From positions 1 to 7,613 of the forward strand of contig DATGMP010000013.1 in NCBI GenBank assembly GCA_035293565.1: 7,613 nt of DNA, in the 5' to 3' direction. Made by a program: the position numbers and the translations under genes. The notes below the pieces were generated by a model. It ran no database searches. It was not told the DNA's origin and was given only the letters and a program-made list of their open reading frames with translations. Source of the stretch: DATGMP01 sp035293565. Lineage in GTDB: Bacteria; Pseudomonadota; Alphaproteobacteria; BOG-932; Roseiterribacteraceae. This document shows, piece after piece, positions 1 to 5,964 of this stretch. Each line of letters begins with the position of its first letter. Positions within the stretch are counted from its first letter, which is position 1.

Positions 1-1927
1 CCTTCTCGCGCTTCTGGCGCTCGCGATATTCGGTGATCTCGCGCGCCCGCGCTTCCGTTTCCACGACGGCGACGCGATCGCCGGCTTCGGGAGAACCGGA
101 GAAACCGAGGACTTCGACCGGCATCGAGGGCCCGGCTTCCTGGCGCGCCTCGCCCTTGTCGTCGATCAGCGCACGCACGCGCCCCCATTGCGAACCGCCG
201 ACGAGAATGTCGCCGACATGCAGGGTCCCGCGTTGGACCAGCACCGTGGCGACGGGACCGCGCCCGCGATCGAGTCGCGCCTCGATGACAGTGCCTTCCG
301 CCGCGCGGCTCGGATTGGCCTTGAGGTCGAGCACTTCCGCCTGCAGCGTGATCGCATCGAGCAGCTTGTCGAGATTGACGGCTTTCGTCGCCGAAACCTC
401 GACTTCCAACGTGTCGCCGCCGAGCGATTCGACTTGAACCTCATATTGCAGGAGTTCAGTGCGCACCCGCTCGGGCTTGGCATCGGGCTTATCGATCTTG
501 TTCACCGCGACGATGATCGGCACGCCCGCCGCGCGGGCATGGGAAATCGCCTCGACCGTCTGCGGCATGACGCCATCGTCGGCGGCGACGACCAGCACCA
601 CGATATCCGTCACTCTCGCGCCGCGGGCGCGCATGGCGGTGAAAGCCGCGTGACCCGGCGTATCGATGAAAGTGATGCGCGTGCCGTTCGGCGCGACCAC
701 CTGATAGGCACCGATATGCTGCGTGATGCCGCCGGCCTCGCTCGAGACCACGTCGGCATGCCGGATCGCGTCGAGAAGCGAGGTCTTGCCGTGATCGACG
801 TGGCCCATGATCGTGACGACCGGCGGGCGCGGCAGCAGATTGGCGTCGGTATCGGGCTGATCGAACAGGCCTTCCTCGACGTCGGATTCGGCGATGCGTT
901 TGACCGTATGACCCAGTTCTTCAGCGATGAGCTGGGCGGTATCGGCGTCGATCACGTCGGTGATCTTCGCCATCTGGCCCTGTCTCATCAAAAGCTTGAT
1001 CACGTCGACGCTGCGCTCCGACATGCGGCTCGCGAGCTCCTGAATGGTGATCGTCTCGGGCAAGATGACTTCGCGCGACAACTTTTCCTTCTGCTCGGCC
1101 GTGTGGCCCTTGAGCCTTTGCACGCGGCGGCGGAAGGCCGCGACCGAGCGCGTGCGCTCTTCCTCGTCTCCGGTGGCGCTCGCAACCGTCAGGCGGCCGC
1201 GGTTCTTCTGTTCGCCGCCGCGTGTCGGACGCGGCAGCACGACTTTCGGCGCCATGCCGGGTCGCCGAATGATCCGCTTCGTCTCTTCTTCTTCGACAGG
1301 CAATGGGCGGGCGGTCGCGGGGACGGCGGAAGTGCTGAGCCCCTTCTTTGCCGCAGGCGCAGCCGCCGGTGCGGCTGCGGCGGGTGCGGCCGGGGCGCCG
1401 CCCTCGAGCCGGCGCTTCGCCTCCTGCTCGGAGCGGCGCTTGGCTTCCGCCTCATGCGCGCGGCGCGTCTCTTCCTCGCGCTTGCGTTCCGCGGCCGCGG
1501 CGCGTTCCTCGCGTTCGCGCCTCTCGCGTTCCTCGCGCGCCTGCGCCTCGACCAGCGCTCTGCGGCGCTCCTCTTCTTCGCGCTCCCGCGCGCCCGAGAG
1601 GGCGCGGTTGCGCGCTTCGCGCTCTTCCTCCGTCAGTGACCGCAGAACGACGCCGGCCGCGGGACGGGCGGGAGCAGCAGGACGCTGCGGTGCCGGTGCG
1701 CGTTCTTGGCCCGCCTGAGCCGGGGGAGCGGAGGGCGCCTGTTCGCGCGGCGGATGCGTCTCGCCGGGGCCCAGCGCGCGACGCTTGACCTTTTCGACCA
1801 CGACCGTCTTCGAGCGGCCGTGCGAGAAACTTTGCCGCACGGTTCCCGCCTCGACCGGCCGCTTCAGCGACAAGGTCTTGTTCGGCGTAACGGTTAAAGT
1901 ACTGTCGTTATTCTTCGATTCAGCCAT
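1..1927 (-). CDS. infB: Translation initiation factor IF-2, N-terminal 642 codons (3' end outside window)
   Basis: IF-2 is the GTPase that brings fMet-tRNA to the 30S subunit and promotes subunit joining. The frame is open from ATG at 1927 to the left edge. Residues 1-100 are basic and Pro/Ala-rich, including LRSLTEEER. About 100-176 is a charged Glu/Arg/Ala coiled-coil-like stretch, followed by an Ala/Pro linker to about 195. About 281-341 is the conserved IF-2 N domain (SREVILPETITIQELASRM). The G domain follows: G1 GHVDHGKT at 375-382, G3 DTPGH at 422-426, G4 NKID at 476-479, then a VSATK stretch in the G5 position and the start of domain II. The family is usually about 850-1000 aa in alphaproteobacteria, so roughly a third is missing. 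It is the last operon gene visible and lies 56 nt after ylxR. The SD is weak (GGGA about 10 nt before ATG). Identification is very secure. Confidence 0.98.
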   Translation of the reverse strand, partial: MAESKNNDSTLTVTPNKTLSLKRPVEAGTVRQSFSHGRSKTVVVEKVKRRALGPGETHPPREQAPSAPPAQAGQERAPAPQRPAAPARPAAGVVLRSLTEEEREARNRALSGAREREEEERRRALVEAQAREERERREREERAAAAERKREEETRRAHEAEAKRRSEQEAKRRLEGGAPAAPAAAAPAAAPAAKKGLSTSAVPATARPLPVEEEETKRIIRRPGMAPKVVLPRPTRGGEQKNRGRLTVASATGDEEERTRSVAAFRRRVQRLKGHTAEQKEKLSREVILPETITIQELASRMSERSVDVIKLLMRQGQMAKITDVIDADTAQLIAEELGHTVKRIAESDVEEGLFDQPDTDANLLPRPPVVTIMGHVDHGKTSLLDAIRHADVVSSEAGGITQHIGAYQVVAPNGTRITFIDTPGHAAFTAMRARGARVTDIVVLVVAADDGVMPQTVEAISHARAAGVPIIVAVNKIDKPDAKPERVRTELLQYEVQVESLGGDTLEVEVSATKAVNLDKLLDAITLQAEVLDLKANPSRAAEGTVIEARLDRGRGPVATVLVQRGTLHVGDILVGGSQWGRVRALIDDKGEARQEAGPSMPVEVLGFSGSPEAGDRVAVVETEARAREITEYRERQKREK

Positions 1928-1941
1928 TCGTACCAAGTCCC

Positions 1942-1954
1942 AGGGCGAAGCCCT
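1942..1954 (-). other. Small hairpin in the ylxR–infB spacer
   Basis: A perfect 5-bp inverted repeat (AGGGC, 3-nt loop, GCCCT) lies 14-27 nt upstream of the infB ATG, beside the weak GGGA ribosome-binding candidate. A purine-rich GAGGAAGG stretch lies immediately 5' of it. There is no U tract, so it is not a terminator. It could modulate ribosome loading on infB, but such a short repeat in GC-rich DNA may be chance. Confidence 0.3.
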
Positions 1955-1983
1955 TCCTCATTCCGGGCCAAGCCCAATTGCCG

Positions 1984-2652
1984 TCAGCATTGTCCGAGCG
2001 ATCGCGTTTCCGCGTCGGCGCTCATTTCGCCGGATGCTTCCGCCGCCGCCCTCTCCGGTGCCGCGGAAGCGTCGCAGCGATAACGCGCCAATCTGCGGCA
2101 ATGCGAAAGAAATGCCGCGCTCGCCGCCCCTTCGGTGAGCGCTGCATGTACCACATTTGTCGATCCGAGTGCCAAACTCAATTGCTCCGAGGTAAAGCTT
2201 TTAATTTCTGGCCGCGGCTCGGAACTTGCCCTCATTAAAGCGTGCGACAATTTCCGGCCGCCGTCGGGGCTTGCATCGCGCGCGTGGACGAGGCCGATCA
2301 CCCTGCCGGTCGCAATCGCGGCCTCGACCTTGAAGAAGCCTGCGACGACCTGCCCGGCCTTTTTAGCGAGCGACAAGGCCTGGAGACAGATTTGCGCCAG
2401 CAGAACGTCGATCTCCTCGGCGAGGCGCGGCGGAACCTTGACCTCGGCTCTGAAGGCGCGGCCAAAAGCCTGGCGCTTCACCGCCGTTTCGATGACGTCC
2501 GCCCGGGCACTGACCCAGACGCCCCGGCCCGGCAATTTATGCCGCAGGTCCGGGACCACTTCGCCTTCCGGGGAAAGGACGAAGCGGATCAAGGCCTCGG
2601 GATCGGCCTTCGCCTTCGTGACAATGCAGGTCCGCTCGGGCTCGGCGCTCAC
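1984..2652 (-). CDS. ylxR: YlxR (DUF448) RNA-binding protein fused to an L7Ae/YlxQ-like domain
   Basis: A 222-aa protein with two RNA-binding modules. Residues about 6-80 are the YlxR/DUF448 fold, with the family signatures RTCIVTK near the start and GRGVWVSA at about 42-49. Residues about 88-190 resemble the L7Ae/eL8-like YlxQ family (KKAGQVVAGFFKVEAA, then GLVHARDAS and an ALGSTNVVHAAL stretch). The C-terminal 30 residues are Ala/Glu-rich. In Bacillus subtilis ylxR and ylxQ are separate adjacent genes in the nusA–infB operon, and YlxR (renamed RnpM) binds RNase P RNA; whether this protein does so is inference. The start is GTG at 2652 with GGAGG five nt upstream, 13 nt after the nusA stop. 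An ATG at 2657 is out of frame. Co-transcription with nusA and infB is near certain. Confidence 0.93.
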   Translation of the reverse strand: MSAEPERTCIVTKAKADPEALIRFVLSPEGEVVPDLRHKLPGRGVWVSARADVIETAVKRQAFGRAFRAEVKVPPRLAEEIDVLLAQICLQALSLAKKAGQVVAGFFKVEAAIATGRVIGLVHARDASPDGGRKLSHALMRASSEPRPEIKSFTSEQLSLALGSTNVVHAALTEGAASAAFLSHCRRLARYRCDASAAPERAAAEASGEMSADAETRSLGQC

Positions 2653-2665
2653 GCATGCCTCCGGC

Positions 2666-4249
2666 CTATTCGGCTGCCGGTTGGGTGGCCGGCGCCTCGG
2701 CGTCCTCTTCTACCCAGCCTGCCTTGACCCGTGCCCGCATGATCAAGGCCTCCGCTTCCTCGCGCGAGATTTCCATTCCCTCGAAGAAGCCCGCATGTTT
2801 CACCGTCTCTCCTTCCTTGCGTTCGCTCCAGCCGACGAGATCGTCGGTAGCGCAGCCGGCAAGATCCTCGACGGTCTTGACGTCATTCTCGCCGAGCTTG
2901 ACGAGCATGGCCTTGGTGAGGCCCTCGATCTCGGCGAGTTCGTCGGTCACGCCGAGCTCCTTGCGGCGCGCATCGAGCTCGGCTTCGAGCTTGGCGAGAT
3001 AGGCGTGCGCCCGGCTCTGGATCTCGGCGGCCGTGTCGGCGTCGAATCCTTCGATCGCCGCAAGCTCGGCAGGCTCGACGAAGGCCAGTTCCTCGACCGA
3101 ACGGAAACCCTCCGAGGCAAGCAATTGGCCGACGACCTCGTCGACGTCGAGCGCGTTCATGAACGTATTGGTGCGCTCGACGAATTCCTTCTGCCGGCGC
3201 TCGGATTCCTCCGCCTCCGTCAGGATATCGATGTCCCAGCCGGTGAGCTGCGAGGCGAGCCGCACATTCTGTCCGCGCCGCCCGATCGCCAGCGACAGCT
3301 GGTCGTCCGGCACCACGACCTCGATGCGCTCTGAATCTTCATCGAGCACCACTTTGACGACTTCGGCAGGCTGTAGCGCATTGACGATGAAGGTCGCCGC
3401 ATCCGGCGACCAGGGAATAATATCGATCTTCTCGCCCTGCAGCTCGTTGACGACCGCCTGCACCCGCGAGCCGCGCATGCCGACGCAGGCGCCGACCGGG
3501 TCGATGGAAGAATCGCGCGAGATCACCGCGATCTTGGCGCGCGAGCCGGGATCGCGGGCAACCGCTTTCACTTCGATCACGCCGTCGTAGATCTCGGGCA
3601 CTTCCTGGCGGAAGAGCTTGGCCATGAATTGCGGATGGGTGCGCGATAGGAAGATCTGCGGGCCACGCTGCTCGCGCCGAACATCGTAGACATAGGCGCG
3701 CACGCGGTCGCCGGGGCGGAAGACCTCGCGCGGAATCATTTCGTCGCGCCGGATCGTCGCCTCGCCGCGGCCGAGGTCGATGATGACATTGCCATATTCG
3801 ACGCGCTTCACCACGCCGTTGACGATCTCGCCGATGCGATCCTTGAATTCCTGATATTGCCGGTCGCGCTCGGCCTCCCGCACTTTCTGCACAATGACCT
3901 GTTTTGCCGATTGCGCCGCGATCCGGCCGAAATCGAAAGGCGGGAGCGTTTCGGCGATCCAATCGCCGATCTGGGCGGCCGGATTTTTCTTGCGTGCCTC
4001 GGCGAGCGAAATCTGGATCGCATCGTTCTCGACCTGATCGACAACGAGCAGCAGGCGCGAAAAGCGCACTTCCCCGGTCTTCGGATTGATCTCGGCGCGG
4101 ACTTCCGTTTCCTGCCCATAGCGCGAGCGAGCGGCCTTCTGCATGGCATCTTCCATCGAAGCCAGCACGATCTGCCGGTCGATGGATTTCTCGCGCGCCA
4201 CCGCGTCGGCAATCTGCAGCAGCTCGAGCCTGTTGGCGCTGACGGCCAT
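2666..4249 (-). CDS. nusA: Transcription termination/antitermination factor NusA
   Basis: A 527-aa NusA. It binds the RNA polymerase flap and nascent RNA, and promotes pausing, intrinsic termination and boxA-dependent antitermination. The N-terminal polymerase-binding domain covers about 1-130. An S1 domain covers about 137-201 (GVVKRVEYGNVIIDLG). KH1 carries the GMRG loop at 257-260 and KH2 the GRRG loop at 323-326. Two C-terminal helix-hairpin-helix/acidic repeats follow at about 365-420 and 435-510, as in proteobacterial NusA but not in the shorter Firmicutes form. The tail is acidic and Ala/Pro-rich. The ATG at 4249 is chosen because it gives the family's standard MAVSANRLELLQIADAV start and has AGGAG eight nt upstream. 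An in-frame TTG at 4294 would add 15 unlikely residues. It follows rimP by 46 nt and precedes ylxR by 13 nt. Confidence 0.98.
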   Translation of the reverse strand: MAVSANRLELLQIADAVAREKSIDRQIVLASMEDAMQKAARSRYGQETEVRAEINPKTGEVRFSRLLLVVDQVENDAIQISLAEARKKNPAAQIGDWIAETLPPFDFGRIAAQSAKQVIVQKVREAERDRQYQEFKDRIGEIVNGVVKRVEYGNVIIDLGRGEATIRRDEMIPREVFRPGDRVRAYVYDVRREQRGPQIFLSRTHPQFMAKLFRQEVPEIYDGVIEVKAVARDPGSRAKIAVISRDSSIDPVGACVGMRGSRVQAVVNELQGEKIDIIPWSPDAATFIVNALQPAEVVKVVLDEDSERIEVVVPDDQLSLAIGRRGQNVRLASQLTGWDIDILTEAEESERRQKEFVERTNTFMNALDVDEVVGQLLASEGFRSVEELAFVEPAELAAIEGFDADTAAEIQSRAHAYLAKLEAELDARRKELGVTDELAEIEGLTKAMLVKLGENDVKTVEDLAGCATDDLVGWSERKEGETVKHAGFFEGMEISREEAEALIMRARVKAGWVEEDAEAPATQPAAE

Positions 4250-4257
4250 TTGACGTT

Positions 4258-4262
4258 CTCCT
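4258..4262 (-). promoter_or_regulatory. nusA ribosome binding site (decides the start)
   Basis: AGGAG, within AGAGGAGAA, sits eight nt before the ATG at 4249 on the minus strand. It fixes the NusA start at the conserved MAVSANRL sequence. The upstream in-frame TTG at 4294 starts almost at the rimP stop codon and encodes residues unlike NusA. Confidence 0.8.
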
Positions 4263-4295
4263 CTTGCCGCCCCTCCATTCGCGGGGCTGTTCAAT

Positions 4296-4997
4296 TCACT
4301 TCGATTTATGCGAAATCTTCCGCGCGCCCGCGCCGGACTTGTCTTCCGGAATCTTGCGCTTGCCGGGGCCGGCGAAGCGGCCGGGGCCGCGCCGCGGCGC
4401 CGTCTCTGAAGAACCGGGTTCGAAGCCGCTTTTCTTGGCCTTGGCTTCGCGCAAAGCCGCGCGGATCAAAGCCTCGGTCAAGACCAGCTTGGCGCTCCCG
4501 ATATCGGCGAGTGTAAGCCAGATTTCGGCCGGCTCTTCCGGCTTGGCATCGGTGCGGCGAAGCTTGACGCGCGCCTCGCGTCCCTCGCCCTCGAGCGCCT
4601 CGATGAGCCCGCGAAATCTTTTCCGGCCCCCGATCGGCGAAGCCATTTCGATTCGCGCCTCGTGACCCAGGGCGCGTTCAAAATCGGAGCGGCGCACAAG
4701 CGGGCGGTCGAGCCCCGGCGAAGATATTTCGAGCCGGTAGGCGCCTTCGATCGGGTCTTCGACGTCCAATACCGGAGATAGGGCCTGGCTCGCGATTTCG
4801 CAATCGTCGATCGACATGCTGCCATCCGGCCGCTCCGCCATGATCTGCACCGTCGCGCCCGCTTCGCCCGAAAGCTTCACCCGAACGAGGCGCAGGCCGA
4901 GATCGCCCAGCACGGGCGTGACGATTGCGGCAATCCGGCCAGCAACGCCCGTCTCGGTCAAAAGACGCGGTTCTGTGAGCGAGCTTTGCAACTCCAC
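4296..4997 (-). CDS. rimP: Ribosome maturation factor RimP
   Basis: RimP is a cytoplasmic assembly factor that binds the 30S subunit during maturation, acting around S12 and the central pseudoknot. The N-terminal alpha/beta domain runs to about residue 100 and contains VQIMAERPDGSMSIDDCE, LSPVLDVEDPI and the hallmark SSPGLDRPL at about 92-100. The SH3-like C-terminal domain follows to about 165. A basic, low-complexity tail of about 50 residues ends the protein, longer than in E. coli RimP (about 150 aa in total). I place the start at GTG 4997, giving 233 aa, because homologues begin just before TEPRLLTETG. TTG at 4991 with GAAGG upstream is almost as good. The frame stays open upstream to a TTG at 5072, but that extension is encoded by the leader terminator. 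rimP heads the nusA–infB operon. Confidence 0.93.
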   Translation of the reverse strand: MELQSSLTEPRLLTETGVAGRIAAIVTPVLGDLGLRLVRVKLSGEAGATVQIMAERPDGSMSIDDCEIASQALSPVLDVEDPIEGAYRLEISSPGLDRPLVRRSDFERALGHEARIEMASPIGGRKRFRGLIEALEGEGREARVKLRRTDAKPEEPAEIWLTLADIGSAKLVLTEALIRAALREAKAKKSGFEPGSSETAPRRGPGRFAGPGKRKIPEDKSGAGARKISHKSK

Positions 4998-5038
4998 CTT
5001 CCCCGATGTGCCGCCGCACGCGGCAAGGCTGCGGCAAT

Positions 5039-5070
5039 AAAAAAGAGCGGGTCCGGCCGGGCCCACTCTC
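5039..5070 (-). terminator. Intrinsic terminator hairpin in the rimP leader (candidate attenuator)
   Basis: On the minus strand an 11-position stem pairs 5069-5059 with 5054-5044 around a GGCC loop. It has one G·U wobble and one A×C mismatch, and the rest are Watson-Crick pairs, mostly G-C. Six U residues (5044-5039) follow at once. It ends about 40 nt before the rimP start and begins about 45 nt after the predicted promoter. I see no promoter between it and rimP, so transcripts must read through it. The plus strand lacks a U tract after the hairpin, so it works only in the minus direction. It could also end read-through from the cytochrome gene upstream. Confidence 0.8.
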
Positions 5071-5076
5071 AAAAAT

Positions 5077-5095
5077 CGATCGCTAAAGACGACCG
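5077..5095 (-). promoter_or_regulatory. Small leader hairpin with boxA-like loop and U5 tract
   Basis: On the minus strand CGGTCG pairs with CGATCG (six pairs, one G·U) around the loop TCTTTAG. One A and then five U residues follow. The stretch TCGTCTTTA (5092-5084) matches the E. coli rrn boxA nonamer TGCTCTTTA at seven of nine positions, including the TCTTTA core. BoxA is the RNA element bound by NusB/S10 in Nus-factor antitermination. Placement just ahead of the strong terminator in the nusA operon leader makes a regulatory role plausible. The sequence match alone is weak. Confidence 0.45.
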
Positions 5096-5115
5096 CTATG
5101 AGAAGATCTGTTGGA

Positions 5116-5143
5116 GATATACGCTTTTCAGCGAGATTCGCAA
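5116..5143 (-). promoter_or_regulatory. Predicted sigma-70-type promoter of the rimP–nusA–infB operon
   Basis: On the minus strand a -35-like TTGCGA (5143-5138) is separated by 16 nt from a -10-like TATATC (5121-5116). Transcription would begin near 5109, giving a leader of about 110 nt before rimP. This is the only convincing promoter-like pair between the cytochrome gene and rimP. It lies in a locally AT-richer patch. Confidence 0.6.
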
Positions 5144-5150
5144 GGCCGCG

Positions 5151-5239
5151 CCGGATTTTCCGAAGAAATCCGGGGCGGGCCGATTAGAGCCCGCGCCTTT
5201 ACGGCACGGCGCTCCTTCGGCCGGTCGCGGCGGAGCACC
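5151..5239 (-). other. Three consecutive stem-loops downstream of the cytochrome c gene
   Basis: Three inverted repeats follow one another in the minus-strand 3' region of the cytochrome gene. At 5208-5239 there is an eight-pair stem with one G·U and a GCCG/CGGC inner stem. At 5175-5194 there is a perfect six-bp stem (GCGGGC/GCCCGC). At 5151-5173 there is a perfect eight-bp stem (CCGGATTT/AAATCCGG) capped by a C-UUCG-G loop. None has a U tract. The first folds better as minus-strand RNA, because its G·U pair would be a C×A mismatch on the plus strand. Likely roles are 3'-end protection or factor-assisted termination; a small RNA is a less likely alternative. Confidence 0.45.
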
Positions 5240-5256
5240 CCGCGCGGCTGCGAGAT

Positions 5257-5757
5257 TCATTGCTGAAGCGGCTTGCCCTGCGCATCGTAGTGCGACTTGA
5301 TCCAGGCAATGATCTTCCAGATATCGTCGGGCTTCGGGATGATCGACCCGAACGAGGGCATGGGGGCGACCACATTCTCGATCGCCATGCGACTATACCC
5401 CTGTTTCTGGAGATCGACCGATCCAAGGGCGATCAAGCGGAACAAAGTGTCGTTGCTGTCGCCGTAAATCCAGACGCCGTTGGTTAACGGCGGGCATATG
5501 CCGCCCCCGCCTCCACCGCCGTGACAGCCGGGGCAGCCGGCGCCGCTGAAGAGCATGCCGCCCTGCGCGATTGCCTGGCTGTTGCCGATATAAGGGTCTT
5601 TGAGGCTTCCCTTCGGCGCGGAGGTCGCAAGCTGCATGGAGGTTTGCTGCGCCTCGCCGCTCGCGGCATCGGCGCTGCCGGCCGCATGCAATGCGTTCGC
5701 GAAGAAGAGGCCGGCGAGCCCAAGGCCTAAAGTCAATTGAAGCACGAATCTGCGCAT
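5257..5757 (-). CDS. Secreted mono-haem class I cytochrome c
   Basis: A 166-aa periplasmic electron carrier; the specific partner is not known. The start at 5757 (MRRFVLQ) is chosen because GGGGAGAG lies just upstream. It gives a clean Sec signal peptide: basic MRR, a hydrophobic core to about 20, and cleavage near ALHA|AG at 25/26. An in-frame start at 5796 would push a charged stretch in front of the signal. The single haem site is CPGCH (C75, C78, H79). It is followed by seven glycines, then ICPPLTNGVWIYGDS, a layout like class I cytochromes of the alcohol-dehydrogenase-partner type. M133 in APMPSFG is the likely sixth haem ligand, and a C-terminal helix (DDIWKIIAWIKSHY) closes the fold. 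C88 is an extra cysteine. It is followed by the rimP operon on the same strand, with no obvious functional link. Confidence 0.9.
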   Translation of the reverse strand: MRRFVLQLTLGLGLAGLFFANALHAAGSADAASGEAQQTSMQLATSAPKGSLKDPYIGNSQAIAQGGMLFSGAGCPGCHGGGGGGGICPPLTNGVWIYGDSNDTLFRLIALGSVDLQKQGYSRMAIENVVAPMPSFGSIIPKPDDIWKIIAWIKSHYDAQGKPLQQ

Positions 5758-5913
5758 TGCTCTCCCCATTCTCGCGCGATCTTCGGCCAGTCTCAATGGC
5801 GCCTGACATCTATCGCTCGGCTCGACCCTATGATCTCAGTCGTTGGTTCGCACGCCGCGCGCAAATGTTACAGGCGCAAACACGTGCGCTTGCGCGCTCA
5901 ATTCGCACGGGAT

Positions 5914-5964
5914 CGGACCCGCGTTCGTGGCGGGTCCGCCGTTATACCATCATTTGTATGACGG
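5914..5964 (-). terminator. Two back-to-back hairpins after the MxKDx gene, terminator-like without a U tract
   Basis: Immediately after the stop codon of the MxKDx gene are two abutting inverted repeats. At 5939-5964, CCGTTATAC faces GTATGACGG across an 8-nt loop (8 of 9 positions perfect; the ninth is U·G on the plus strand and C×A on the minus). At 5914-5938, CGGACCCGC faces GCGGGTCCG across a 7-nt loop, a perfect GC-rich 9-bp stem. No run of U follows on either strand, so classical intrinsic termination is not supported. The pair may still stabilise the 3' end or help factor-dependent termination before the cytochrome gene. Confidence 0.45.

Noticed and set aside
188..1639. Long plus-strand open frame of 483 codons opposite infB
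   Set aside because: It is antisense to IF-2, whose domains and G motifs are unmistakable on the minus strand. The translation is an Arg/Asp/Leu-rich shadow with no recognisable domain.
2135..3334. Plus-strand open frame of 399 codons across ylxR and nusA
   Set aside because: It spans two recognised minus-strand genes and their junction, and the product has no family resemblance.
4250..4294. Upstream TTG start for NusA adding 15 residues
   Set aside because: The added residues are unlike NusA N-termini, and the ATG at 4249 has a strong, well-spaced AGGAG.
5071..5256. tRNA gene ahead of rimP, as metY in E. coli
   Set aside because: I found no cloverleaf arms, no T-loop GTTCGA-type sequence and no CCA end on either strand in this stretch.
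5758..5796. Upstream start for the cytochrome c adding 13 residues
   Set aside because: It would put a charged stretch before the signal peptide. The start at 5757 has GGGGAGAG just upstream and leaves a normal signal peptide.
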